Below, one piece after another: positions 1 through 11,583 of a DNA stretch of 64,000 bases (positions are counted from its first letter, which is position 1; every line of letters begins with the position of its first letter). The notes beneath the pieces are model-generated. The model saw only the letters and a program-made list of their open reading frames with translations. It was not told the DNA's origin and did not search any database. The translations under genes were made by a program, and so were the position numbers. The stretch is taken from positions 7,708,217 through 7,772,216 of the forward strand of contig CM021314.1 of the NCBI GenBank assembly GCA_010645155.1. Reading direction: 5' to 3'. Source of the stretch: Tigriopus japonicus. Taxonomy: Eukaryota; Arthropoda; Copepoda; Harpacticoida; Harpacticidae.

Positions 1-3000
1 ATCTCTGTCGACCCAAAGCCCCATGAAAACACGTCAACGAGCTCTCGAACTTTAGAATACCTCAAAATCAATCGTCTTCCTCCTTCCTGGCCTCAGGAAC
101 GCAGTCCACTAGGGGCCCCACAGATCGAATCCTCTTTCACAAGCATCTTGCAGTAAAGGCGCCACGCGTTTGCGCGCGCTCTGACTTTGATGCAACGTTT
201 GTGAATGGAATCCCTGATCGGGCCAATGGCCGGTGACCGAGGGTCAACGGAGTTTCGAACTGGAACTGGCAGACCAACAAGAGAGGGTGGGTCAGGGATG
301 CGAGTTTGGTGAGAGAGGGGTAGTTTATGGTTTACCAAACTGACGCTGAGTTTAATTCTGCAGAGAGTTCAGTTGGAAAAAGCAATCAAACGATTGATGT
401 CAATGTCTCTCTCATTGATTGATTTGGTTTATTCGTACAGGGATTATCTGTATATTTTTGCATTTCCTTAAAATGGTTGCGAAGCAAACATACATGATAG
501 GGTACTTTGCGAACATACAATTTGGAACGCAGGGTAGTTTGCTCATTCAATTGAAGTCATTAAAAGGTTTCAAAGGAACTGGAAAGCCCAGAAACTGAAA
601 CGGACGCCATGAACTTGACAAAAACAAATTGACGCAGGGAATTCCCTCCACGAAAATGATTCCATTTATGAGGTGTCATTAAAGATTTCATCGTTTTCAT
701 TAAGGCATTCAAACACATCCCCCTTTCATTGTGATTGCGTTTAGAAGCGTCGGACATCTTAAATTGAGGCCAATTCAATTCAGGGGTTTTCCTTAACAAA
801 TTTCGGTTGAAATGGTTTTCCCCAACTAGTAGTGGTTGAATACCCAGGCCGAAAAACCGGAACCTCGAGGGATATCACAAATGTTGGTCAAGCGAGGCTG
901 TGCCTTAATCCTGCCCAAATACAAGGAATTCAACGAACAGCCTTAATTCGTCAACGCCAAACAAAGGCCAGGCAAGGTTTGGATCTTCTTGGTACGATTA
1001 AGAGATAGTGATACGTGTATTGTTGGTGGTTGAATAACAGAAACTCTTTTACCTTTTCCTTGGCTATTAAGCTTGAACCAAGTAACCAGAATAGCATGTC
1101 GAACCATATCTAACATGACTCCAATATAAAGCAAATCCGCTCTGATTAAGACATCACATCCGGAACGTGATAAAAAAGGATAAGACTTTGCCGGCAGCAA
1201 TGCTTGGCACAAACTTATTTGAAAGTCGTCTCAACAGGAAAACTTTAGAGATGGGACCGAAAGCTTGACCTTTCCCTTATAAGAAGTCGAAAAAGGGCAT
1301 TTGTATTTCAAGCTTTGAGGTACCTTGGGCATTTTTTGATAATAAGTTCAAAATATCTGAAATGTTTTTCCCATTTTTTGTTACCATTGTACCAAACAAT
1401 TGAATAGGACCATTAAAAACCCCAATATTTTTTTCCGATTCGTGTGATTATTTCACCGCTTTTCAAGCCACACAATACAAAGATTTTCATGCATCCAAAA
1501 TTTAACCTGCCATCGCGTTGTTGGGGTGGTCGTTGTAATTGAGTTGAGTGTAATTAGGTGATGATTTTTCATAAAATGAAGTAGAATATGGTTTTGTTGG
1601 AAAGTATGAGCGGCAAAAAGTTTGAAAACACTGTGTAAAACATGTATCAATTAATCTATAAAAGTGTTTTTCGCCTTTTTCTTCGAATTTCATTGGCATC
1701 GAGGTAGCAACAGTTAAGCTCTGTTATTATTGGAAAAGTTTCAAGTTCCATGCTTTGTAAGCCTTTTTTTCACATCCGGATTCGCATCCGCATTTCATGA
1801 AAGTTTAAGTGAAGGCTGACAGAGCAATATTGGCATGGTTGTGCGAAAATTAGGAGATTTTTGAAATCTTCAAGCTATTACTATCTCTGTTGGCTTTTGG
1901 TAAGCAAAGTCCCGGTCAAAAGGTGCTAGATTTCTCAAAATACAAATAATCTGTACGGACGCCTCATTAGTGACCTTTCTTATAATGGTTTGTGAAGCCC
2001 ATGAGCTCGAACGTGCCATATAATAAGATTGTAAATCCTCTTTTTTACATAAACCAAAAAACACCCTAAAAGTTCATATGAAATCTCTTTTGATAACATT
2101 ATCTTTCTTCACTCTCTTCATTTTCACTAGATTGTTATAAATAAGTAGATTTTTTTCCTTTTACCAATGTTGAACGATAATATTCCTTCTTTATATCCTT
2201 TTTGAGAACATCTAAACTTACGTTACACAAATATTTGCCTGATTCTGACGACGATAACACAAGAGAACGGACTGCAAGAAATTTCACACCTAAAAGTTGG
2301 GATTCTATCTTTGACGTCAGAGAGCTCTTGCCATCGGAGGTTTTTTTTTCTTTTTTAGATGCAATACCAATGTTCGAATAGAGCCCCTTGAGTCTGAAGT
2401 AGTTGGACACACTTCAAAGCTAACAAGGGACTCAAGAAGTAACACCGTTTAAACTTTATTGCGTATTGGAATGGAGTTTCTTTTGACCAAAGAGTCAACA
2501 AAATGTGACCATCCTGCGTAAAATGCAACTATTCCGAGATGCTAACTAGACATCAAGTTCCAACATCAGCTCATTTCAATCTCTCTTCAAAAAATCAGCT
2601 GGATGTAAAACGTGCTCTACAAACAGATCAAAAATTAAAATGAATTCAAGCTGTCTTGATTTTTTTAGAGTCGACACCTTTCAAGAAGAAGCTCAAAATC
2701 ATTTCCAACTCGAACGTGACGTCAAAGACCACCCAAAATTGGACAAGTACAAAAGGATTCTATACACAGCTCACGAATATCTAAGGATTTTCAAATAGTG
2801 AAGATGCGTTTGTATTCAAGCCACATTGCCCAATGATACAATCAAGATTATCGTCACTTTATTAAAAAGGAAAATTTGAGAACATTTGGTTGAAATCAAG
2901 AATCTAGATATCCACTTTTGCAACCACCCCTCATGAATAGAACTTGTGTAGAAGTCATTTCAACCAAAAATGAAGTGAGGAAGTGGAGGATCGAGAGGCT

Positions 3001-4073
3001 GAGTTGTACGTATAGTAGTACTGTATGTAGAAGTGGCATTGGTTCTTCTGTCTGTCCGTCTGTTTGGAGAGTGGGGTTCATTTCTTTTCAAGCACTCTGT
3101 CCCGAGTCAAGGATCGACAAAAAATTGAGTGAAATACAACCCACCACCCCCTTGGCCATCCGTTGGACAATGAGACTCGAACTCTCTTGGCTGCCAAATA
3201 CCAACTTCAAGACCCCAGAATCATTCCAATGTGTATGAGCCAGAACCACCCTGAAATAGAGGGTAACTTGTCATTTTAAATTGTAGGGAACCTATCTTAA
3301 GTACAGGGGTCGCCGTCCATAAGAGAATTCAAGAAATGCTAAAGGAAATCTCGAGAATGTAAATCCAAAAGGGAAGCGAAATACCGTCCCAAGCAATAGT
3401 TAATGATGAGATCATATCTGAAGAAAACTCTGATGTCACGTGTCACCAAATCTGATCAAATGGTTCTAATGGGTTCTATTGAGCCAAATGGTCATGCCAC
3501 GACAATAGATGCCTCTACGGTCAACCAAATTAGATAGGAACGAGGCTTGAATAGAGGGGACAGCAAATGATTTACAACTGCATCCGGAATCACTCTCATT
3601 CTCTGAAATAGAGCTTTGAACGCCAAATGTGGCTCATAGCTCCTCTTGCATTTGCCGACAATGATGTCAGCCGGATAAAAAGAGATTCTGCCACCTCACT
3701 TCACAAGATTGTTGGCGCATCATTGTGCTCATAACTTCTGCTGTTTGAAATGTAATCGCCAAGAAACAGGGCAGTTCTTACTAGATGTTTGGGAATCCCA
3801 GATGAAAATGAAGTCAAGTACATTGAGAAATCTGGCGTATCGTCAAATAAAAGCCCTAAAGCTCCTCACCTTCAAAATTGATGGGCGAAATTTGATTTTA
3901 TCTCCCTTCAGGGCAGAGAAACCCTTTCCAAATTGTCATGTAATGAAATTGCTCAGTAGAAATAAGTGTAGGACAGTAAAGAAGCTCATGATGGTGTGTT
4001 TATGAATAGCTCGATTGTATTGAGTATTCCGCATCTCTTATTCTCTTTTTTTTGGGGGGGGGCAGATTTTTAT
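1..4073. other. Non-coding / unassigned stretch
   Basis: No open frame longer than about 106 codons occurs here and none of the short ones resembles a known family or joins others through phased splice sites. The stretch is AT-rich with short homopolymer runs, ending in a T8 run followed by a G9 run (4054-4062) just beside a retrotransposon tail. It could contain untranslated exons or distal regulatory DNA of a gene to the left, but I see no direct evidence. Confidence 0.5.
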
Positions 4074-4120
4074 TACCGCTACAAGGAATGGGAATCCCTG
4101 TATAGAGAGTTAATGATTAA
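4074..4120 (-). mobile_element. Stray 3' tail of a non-LTR retrotransposon
   Basis: Read on the minus strand, this segment matches the 3' untranslated tail of the retrotransposon remnant at 7.2-8.3 kb. Shared features are the end of the word TTAACTCTCT, then ACAGGGA, then CCCATTCCTTGTAGCGGTA. Similarity stops after about 45 bases, so this looks like an extremely 5'-truncated insertion in the opposite orientation. The match was seen by eye and differs at a few positions. Confidence 0.6.
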
Positions 4121-7100
4121 TAAAGTGTATATTATGTATAATTTTCAATGCAACATTCCTGGAGATAATTATGAAATAAAGGAAAGGTCTATCTATTTCT
4201 AGGCATGCCGTGATGAGGTCATCTTTAGATATAGGGAATCTCATATTAGAGGGAGACAGTTTTTCTCATGCTTGGGACTTTAATGGATCCTGGGGCATCT
4301 TCATGACGCCACCCTCCCCCCATTGGCTCCTTATGGCACACTGTAAAGGTGCCAGAAGAAGTTCTCGCCACCACTTCTTTGGGAAACCCATGATACTTAA
4401 GGTGACCAAATGAGGTAAGATTGATTTTTTTAGTGTCGCCAAGTCTGAGACCCATTCTACCCTTTCAATCCTATATTCCGTTTCTTTGGCAAGAAAGCAT
4501 GATAATACGTGGTCTTCGAGTTAAGACACGGTGTGCTGTTGTTAATACAGTCGTAAGCATCCAAGACAGTGTCGAGGTATGGTCACCTTGCTTTTAATTT
4601 GTCACTTGGACGTCTGAAATTGGCGCTCAATGTCGCCAGTGAGACCATTCAAAGGTGAGACCTGTCTCCACAGTCGAGTCGATGGTTATCTTTTGCCTAA
4701 TTTCTTGTACTAAAAACCTCGGGTACAAAGAAGGGCTTGAGATACCGGTGGTTGAGAAGGTGAGTGAGGTCTGAGAGATACACTAGCTTGATAATTAATG
4801 TTGGCGACAAACACCCTGAGGTCTCAGTTCTACACGTAGAACCAGTGCATCCTGTTTATTCCTGAAATTTCAAATTAAAAGGACACACGGAGCCTCAGAG
4901 GGCATTTAGAGAGTCACATTCTCCCATCGTTAAACAATATATACGTACGGTTCGAGTCAGCTACGCTTCCATAACCTTGCACTTTGAATAATAAAGTGAA
5001 TGGACCGCCCGTTGTTTGGTCAGATGGATTCCCATGGATGATCTCGTGGCATGTCATCATCAGTGCTATTTATATGGATTAGCCCATTAGATTTTCATTC
5101 CCAACCTGTGCCAAAATAGATAAGGAAGGCTACTGTGGGAGGGAGATAGGTAAGCAAATACTTAACTAATTTGAATGGTTTTAGAATGAAATTTATTATT
5201 GCCATGTCCCTCCAAAAATCGTATTCCCATGGCTCCCTGCTATGCATAGAATGTCTAGTCTTGAGAAGCAACTCACCCCCAATCAAGCCATTTCCTCTAC
5301 CGTAAAACCAATTGCCCATGTTGGTTTTCGTGTCACCAAACGATGGTTAAACCAAAAGTTGGGCCATTCAGCCAACACAATACTTGAGAGGAGAGGTATG
5401 TTTTTAGTTGGAAATGAAGTTGATTATTTTACCTTCTTCCAACCACAAATACGTTCAGTATGATGTTTTTGGTTTTGGTATTAAGAGGTTTCGTTGGTAT
5501 GTTATGGGATTAAAATAAGCTTTTAGTAAAGTTTTTATTTAAATGGAGCAAGTGTTTTGGTGAGGCAAGGAGGGTGGTTATGATTTTGACTTGATTTTGT
5601 CATTTAGAGCCAAGTGAAAATGATAAGTTAACAAATTATCCAATTCGATAAAGCAGGAACCCTGGATAAAGGCATCATTTCTCCCTCCAGATTTTTTTTA
5701 GAAATTAATATTTGTCTGTAATTTTACTAGCCATGTTAACCCGTAAGGTCGACAGAAACTATTCTTGAGACATTCGTTCCACCATGTATTTATTCGAACG
5801 AGTTTCTGTCAATGTAAAGAATGTAAAATAATGGTTATACCAAAGGTAGTGATAAATGGCGAAGAATATTAGTCTCTTCTCGGCTTCATTACAAATCACT
5901 TTATCTCTGATTTTCTCTCTTTCTTCCATCTTCTGCTCGCCTCTGTCCCAAAAGTGTGTCCAACTGTGGCCACAACAAGCCCTATCAAATGTATTCGGAA
6001 ATGGAAGGTTATTTTCATACCAATCAGATTAAAAGACAGTAAAATTTGGGATTAGAACTTGAAAAGTGAGCTTTTGCTGAAACAATTGTCCCTGGCTCAA
6101 AGCATCTTTTGTTTGAACGTTTCTATATGTTTTTTTTATCTTTTTTTGCACCAACTTTGGCGAGAGCAAGTCCTGACACTAAGAGCTAAAGACAGAAAGA
6201 ATGATCTTTCAGGCGTTGTGAAACCCTATGAATCCAATCACCTCTCATCATCTTGATCGGTACCGACAAAAGTGGGTTTGTGATTTGTGACGTTTAAAGC
6301 ATTCGATCTGTACATATCTATTGCTAGTGGAGTCTTTTTTGGTATGCACTACCATCTAACTATCTATCCATCCATCCTTCCCGAATGTACGTTGGGTGTA
6401 TCATTCACATGCCCTTGATGGCCAGCTGAGCCATGTTGGTCTATGACTGTTGTTGAATATGGTAAATTTAGTCATAACTCTCCTGGAGTGGCGCCAGTCC
6501 GAGAATTTATTCAGAGGCGAGTTTTTCTACTCATTGGCCCAAGTGTTTGTTCGTATATTATGAGCGCAAGTCTGTGCAAATAAAGGGAGGCAAATGGTAG
6601 TAAAACAGAGTAGTACCGATGAAGCATATCTATTGGCTCTTCTTCAGAGTTATTCTTATCGTCACGGCCACTCCAAGTTCTAATGACATGTTCATGAGCG
6701 AAATCTAAAAGTATTATGATGCTATCAAACACTTTTTTCAATTTGATCTCTGTATTCTTTTACTATCAAACATCAATGTCAACGAATGTGAGATCAAGGC
6801 ATTTTTTAAATGCATTGTGTCTGAAGAACCTGGCATTCAAGGGCCGTCAAGAACAACCGTCTCCCGTTTGCTGGTTCATTACATTTAACATGTCATCAAA
6901 GTTTGTGGGTTTGGCCATCCTTTATATCTAAAATGTATCTTAAAACATGCAATCGGTCTCCTCTTGATGGGATTGAATTTTGCTGAGTTAACTCCGTGAG
7001 TTATTTGTGAGATCATTGTGCAAATGGGTCGACATGTTTAGGACCGACTGAATTTTGTTGCTAGATTATTTCAACATGCTCTAGTTAGCGATTGCATTTG

Positions 7101-7239
7101 AGGACAAGAATAGCTTTTCTAATTATTGTTTTCGTATTCTTCGGCTCATCGCAAAGAGCCCTTTCGACTGTTTCATTTTTGCTTAATCTTTCTATAAATG
7201 GATTTGGTGACATTCATAGTTTAATTTAGTTTCTAAGAG
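4121..7239. other. Non-coding / unassigned stretch
   Basis: Only short ORFs of up to about 76 codons with no recognisable motif. A small tetranucleotide run (CTAT/CATC words) lies near 6350-6380. I see no RNA gene, no transposon ends and no phased exons. Confidence 0.5.
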
Positions 7240-8260
7240 TCAAATGCACGTGAAAACATTGAGGATCCACCTCAAATTAGAACAAAAGCCAGTATTTCTT
7301 CATATGCTGATGACACAAAATTAGTTTGTGGAAGGAATAGGCAGGACTCGAAATGTTTAGTTGAGGACTTGGAGAAGGTCTACTCTTGGGTTGGCGAGAG
7401 TAACATGGCATTGAACGGGATGAAATTCCGCACAATGACGTATGGGGCGTCAAAATTAGATGTTCCACTCGAAGACAATGGAGGTTGTGATATTGAGCAG
7501 GTATCGTCCATGAGAGATTTGGGAGTTGTCGTCCAAGATGATGGAAAGTTTGATGAGCATATCCAGTTGAAAGTGGGGAAGGCATTTCAAACGTGCGGTT
7601 GGATCTATCGCACTTTCAAGTCCAGAGATAGTATTACGATGCTAACTCTGTACAAGTCGATTGTCCAGCCGCATCTTGAATATGCCTCACCCATTTGGGC
7701 TCCAATGAGTTCAGCAGGTTTGCAAAAGGTCGAGCAGGTCCAAAGATGTTTTACTAGGAACATCACAGGAATGAGAGAGCTCTCATATTGGGAGAGGCTC
7801 CAGAAGTTAGGGTTGTACAGTACTCAGAGAAGGTATGAAAGGTATCTGATACTGTATGTCTTTAAGAGCATTCATAGGCTCTGTCCTAACCCAGGATTTG
7901 AGATCAGTTGTAGCGATCGTAGAGGTTTTACGTGCGTTCTGAGAGCACCTCCAAATCCAAGGGAATCTAGGCTTGTTCGAACAATGAAGTCCTCCTCTCT
8001 TCTTTATCGGGCTCCTTCATTGTTCAATTTGTTGCCTATTTGCCTTCGTCGGGAATATGTAGGAGCTGATCCTCTAACAGCATTTAAGGCAGGATTGGAC
8101 AAATTCTTAAATACTATTCCTGACCAACCCACTATACAAGGGTTGTATAGATCTGCCAACAGTAACTCATTGGTAGATCAAATTTCATATAAACATTAAT
8201 TATTGAAACTATAATAATGATTAACTCTCTTTACAGGGAATCCCATTCCTTGTAGCGGTA
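7240..8260 (+). mobile_element. 5'-truncated non-LTR retrotransposon (reverse transcriptase C-terminal part)
   Basis: An open frame runs from just after a stop at 7237-7239 to the stop at 8197-8199. It starts inside a reverse transcriptase: the catalytic motif SSYADDTKLV is encoded near 7294-7323, followed by the thumb-like part (SWVGESNMALN, DLGVVVQDDGKFDEHI, LYKSIVQPHLEYASPIW). This order is typical of jockey/CR1-type LINE ORF2 proteins. The N-terminal endonuclease and most of the RT palm are missing, so the copy cannot be autonomous although its remaining frame is intact. The roughly 60 bases after the stop, ending near GTAGCGGTA, are shared with the inverted fragment at 4074-4120 and so mark the element's 3' untranslated region. 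I found no clear target-site duplication. Confidence 0.85.
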
Positions 8261-9363
8261 TTGAAAAATCCGGTGAATGAATGTAAAGTGAAGCTTTTAT
8301 CGCCTACTTACTGCATTCAATATTATCCATTCATCTTGAGGCTAAGCTCTTCGATTTGGCTCATCTTCTTTTTTCAATCTCTTTCTTAGTCTAACTTGTC
8401 ATGGATGGACTTCCAGACTCCATTTGCACGTGGTACGTTCAAGCAAAAGTTTGCCTGTCAATAATTTTCCGTTGCGCATGTCTCAAGTAATTCCAGAATT
8501 TGTTGAGTAAACATCCATCTAGGAGTTAAACGAGAGCTATTTCTCAAGAAAAGCTAAAACAAGTTTTAATCATACGAGCATGTAACACGTCTGTTTAGCA
8601 GTTCCCATAGTAACCTCCACGCTATCAATATGTAAGAATTCTAGAAATTAGGAAATGGAAATTCTGTTGAAATTTGTACGAGTTTGCAATAATAATCTTC
8701 AGTGTGTTTTTCCTTTCTTTTTTCATGCCAAATTCGCCATCTTTTTGATTCTTGAATAACTTGATCAATAATCAACCAAAAATACATTGAAAAGTTTGAA
8801 CGAGAGTGGCTTATAATACCATCCGAGCCCAAATTTGAAGCTAAACTTCGAACTAAATTTGAATACAATTTGCTGAATGGTTGAACACATTTCAACCCAA
8901 GATTTAGCTATCTGTGAAATCATTGACTCTGAACTGAGAATTACGATGCAATCTGTTCTGGTTAGAACGACCCTCGCTCGTTGAATTTCGTCTTTCTTGT
9001 TTTTAAATTTCCATTATACTGTATATCTGGATCTCTCAATTCACATGTCATTTTTTTTTGTTGACGTCATACCATTTTCACCTATTTTAGACTCGCACAT
9101 TTTTTGCATTAAATTTACTATTTTCTTACACAAGATTTCAGTCTTTCAAAGAGGATGAAATGCTTTCAAACCTTTCTCCGGCGTTCAGTCAAATATTTTT
9201 ACAGATTCCATAAAAATATACGCTTAAAAAATAACGTATGCGTTTAGAGTAAAAGAACATTTTATAATTTAATGGCTGATGTTACTTGATGGGTGAAAAT
9301 ATAATCGGCAATGGCTCCACAATCATCTTTATGGACAATCGTTTACTGCCAGTAACACTAGAT
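8261..9363. other. Non-coding / unassigned stretch
   Basis: AT-rich DNA between the retrotransposon remnant and the first hAT-type miniature element. The longest ORF (minus strand, about 84 codons at 8641-8895) has no family feature. Nothing else is supported. Confidence 0.5.
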
Positions 9364-9611
9364 CAGGGGTCAGTAACCGTTTTTTGGTCCAAGCCCACCA
9401 ATTTGACTACGTGTTTTCAAGGGCCCCCAAACAGATGTTGGTAGGTCCAAGGGCCCACAAATGAACGATCTAGGAGCTTTAGGCCCACGAGCACAGCACT
9501 ATGGATGGTTCGCGGGCCCAATATTTTGGACTTTCCCCATAACGCTTGGGCCAACCAATGACCCCCCTTGAGCCCATATGTGAGCCGTGGCCCACCGGTT
9601 GCCGACCCCTG
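9364..9611. mobile_element. hAT-type miniature inverted-repeat element
   Basis: The left end reads CAGGGGTCAGTAACCG and the right end CGGTTGCCGACCCCTG, an inverted pair of the CAGGGGTCGGCAACC kind that is common in hAT non-autonomous elements. The flanks are ACTAGAT (9357-9363) and ACTAGATC (9612-9619), a nearly perfect 8-bp target-site duplication that has lost or shares one C on the left. The 248-bp body has no ORF of note and is rich in GGGCCC-like words. It would need a transposase supplied elsewhere. Confidence 0.8.
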
Positions 9612-9681
9612 ACTAGATCGTTTACAGGATCGTTTGGGAAAGAGATAATTATCTTATTCAAATTACTCCTTACATTATTAC

Positions 9682-10197
9682 TAGGGGTGCAGATTTCTGG
9701 CAAAAAAAACATGCCTTTTAGGCCCAAAAATGGCAAATAAAAACGTCCAAAATGGCAAATAAAATGGTAAATGAACAAAGAAATGGCAAATAAAATGGCA
9801 AATAGACACGAAAAATTACCAAAATATAGCAAAACGGGCCACCAAATTGGGAAAATGAGCAATATGTTTTACCAACAATAAAATGGAATGCAAGTGTATG
9901 AGCATATAATAAAAAATATTTTGTTTCCGTTGAATAATCAATACATGCTGTAAATAAAGTATTTTGGCAAAAAAAAATTTTTGCCTATTTTTTGTCCCAA
10001 AAACAATATTTTCTTTAATGTGGCCAAAAAACGACAAATTTTGCATTCAATTGCCCAAAAACTGACTAATTTTGTATTTATTTGCCCAAAAATGGCAAAT
10101 AAATACAAAAATGGCAAATAAACTTGAAAAGCTAGCAAATAGCAAATAAACATGTTTTTGGGCATAAAATTTTATTTGCCTGAAATCTGCACCCCTA
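9682..10197. mobile_element. Second miniature inverted-repeat element with internal TGGCAAATAAA repeats
   Basis: The ends are TAGGGGTGCAGATTTCTGGC on the left and the complement of TAGGGGTGCAGATTTCAGGC on the right (10178-10197). TAGGG fits the hAT terminal pattern YARNG. The flanks ATTATTAC and ATTTATTAC are similar and may be a decayed duplication of about 8 bp. The 516-bp interior is dominated by irregular copies of the word AATGGCAAATAAA and its complement TTTATTTGCC, so the transcript would fold on itself. ORFs inside it are artefacts of this repeat. Confidence 0.7.
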
Positions 10198-10931
10198 ATT
10201 TATTACAACATTCATTCGATCAGGCTGAAAATTAGTATATGGGGTTTATGTTATTGATTATTTATTATCTGGTTTGATAACTAATTTTATTGTTTAACTC
10301 AGGTTTGTGAAATACTTTTTATTGATAACCAATGAATTTAGTGATTCGCCAACCTTGCAGATCTAGAAAAGGAGAGATGGTAAAGAACCCAAAAAGTGCA
10401 AAGAAAGATTGTTTCGAATTTCGTTAGAGCCGTTGTTGAAATTTGTTTCTTAGACGAGAAGTGTTGCCACGTTTGATACCAAATATTTCAATGTTTTTTG
10501 CTTCTAAGCTTCTAAGTTTCGTGAGAAGGCTTCAGCCTTCTTCCGCCAATGTGGAACAAAGACTGCTCTTGTTCCAAAATGGAACTTAAACATTCAGATT
10601 TAAAATAGAGCAAGGAAGTCGCGCTTATTTACATCGTGCGGTTCTTCCTTTTGATTTCCATGTTGTATTTATTAAAATTCAATAAAGCTTCATCAAATAT
10701 AAGCGCAAAAACTTATTTATATTACATGTCAGGCTTTTCGTCTCATTTCCGGTGTTCGAAAAGTAATTTAGATTGATGAGAGCTCATCATTCATAAAAAA
10801 GTAAACATTCGTGTCTTATTTTTAATGGCCTATATTTCGATTTCAACTTGTTTCAGGTAGCATAAACTCTGGCTTTTGGGCTCTTCAAAGTCCCCAATTA
10901 ATACTGAAGGAACATTGTTAGTTTGCCACTG
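10198..10931. other. Non-coding / unassigned stretch (3' side of the cysteine-rich gene)
   Basis: AT-rich, no credible ORF. A short perfect hairpin word (GAAGGCTTCAGCCTTC) occurs near 10526-10541. TTTATT words at about 10669 could serve as a distant poly(A) signal for the minus-strand gene that ends at 10932. Confidence 0.4.
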
Positions 10932-11583
10932 TTATAATGCAACGAAAACGCATCCTGAATTCACTAGCACTTGTCTGATATGCTTGTCCCCGTGTTCATC
11001 TATCACAATGACATCCTGGGCTTCCTTGACTTGTCTACAGTGACCCACACATCGCGGATGAACTGTCACATGAAGATTCCGATCCACTAAACTCATGCAA
11101 TAGTTTTCAACCAGAATTTGGTTGTAAACGGACGTTTTGTAAAGCCTTGCCAAAGCTCGATCTGGAGATTGGGCTAGAATGGCATGGTCACTGACACGAG
11201 CGGCTACTTCCGTGGTGCAACATAGGTCCGTCAGATCTGAGCCACCATTGTTCCAGGGAGCGAGTCCCGCCCATGTGGATGGGATTAAGGCCAGAAATAG
11301 GACCAAGCAAAGGCCACATATCTAAAAATGAACAGGTTTAATTCGTATTAGAAATAGAACACAGCAATTGACCTTTATCTGTTTATGATTTGCTGGAAGA
11401 GGGTATTGGCAAGTAATCCATAATAATCACAACTAGTAAAATGGTTCTAAAGGCAATCGTCCCTTCTCGATTTTGATTATTTTGGGGATGCATTAGGTTA
11501 ATTATGATCAACATGAAGCTGATGCAACTCACCTTATTTTGAAGGAAGGAATGTAAAGAGATGTATATGTTGTCGGTTGTCAT
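10932..11583 (-). CDS. Small secreted cysteine-rich protein, cystine-knot-like (family uncertain)
   Basis: Two-exon model on the minus strand: exon 1 11533-11583 and exon 2 10932-11321, joined in phase 0 by a GTGAGT donor and a TTTTTAG acceptor. It gives 146 residues. Residues 18-35 (ICGLCLVLFLALIPSTWA) form a strong hydrophobic signal segment, so the product is probably secreted. The mature part has six cysteines (about 51, 52, 92, 108, 112, 141), including a CVGHC motif (C-x-G-x-C) and a final GC near the C terminus. That pattern recalls cystine-knot ligands such as Spätzle/Trunk, glycoprotein-hormone-like or IL-17-like proteins, but I cannot assign a family and no dibasic prodomain site is obvious. 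The start at 11583 was chosen because it places the signal peptide near the N terminus. The gene structure is fairly convincing; the function is inference. Confidence 0.6.

Noticed and set aside
2918..3238. 106-codon plus-strand ORF
   Set aside because: No family feature and composition like surrounding non-coding DNA. Overlaps an equally featureless minus-strand ORF.
9479..10165. Several ORFs of 64-127 codons in the hAT miniature elements
   Set aside because: They are formed by the repeated TGGCAAATAAA words and inverted ends and have no transposase features.
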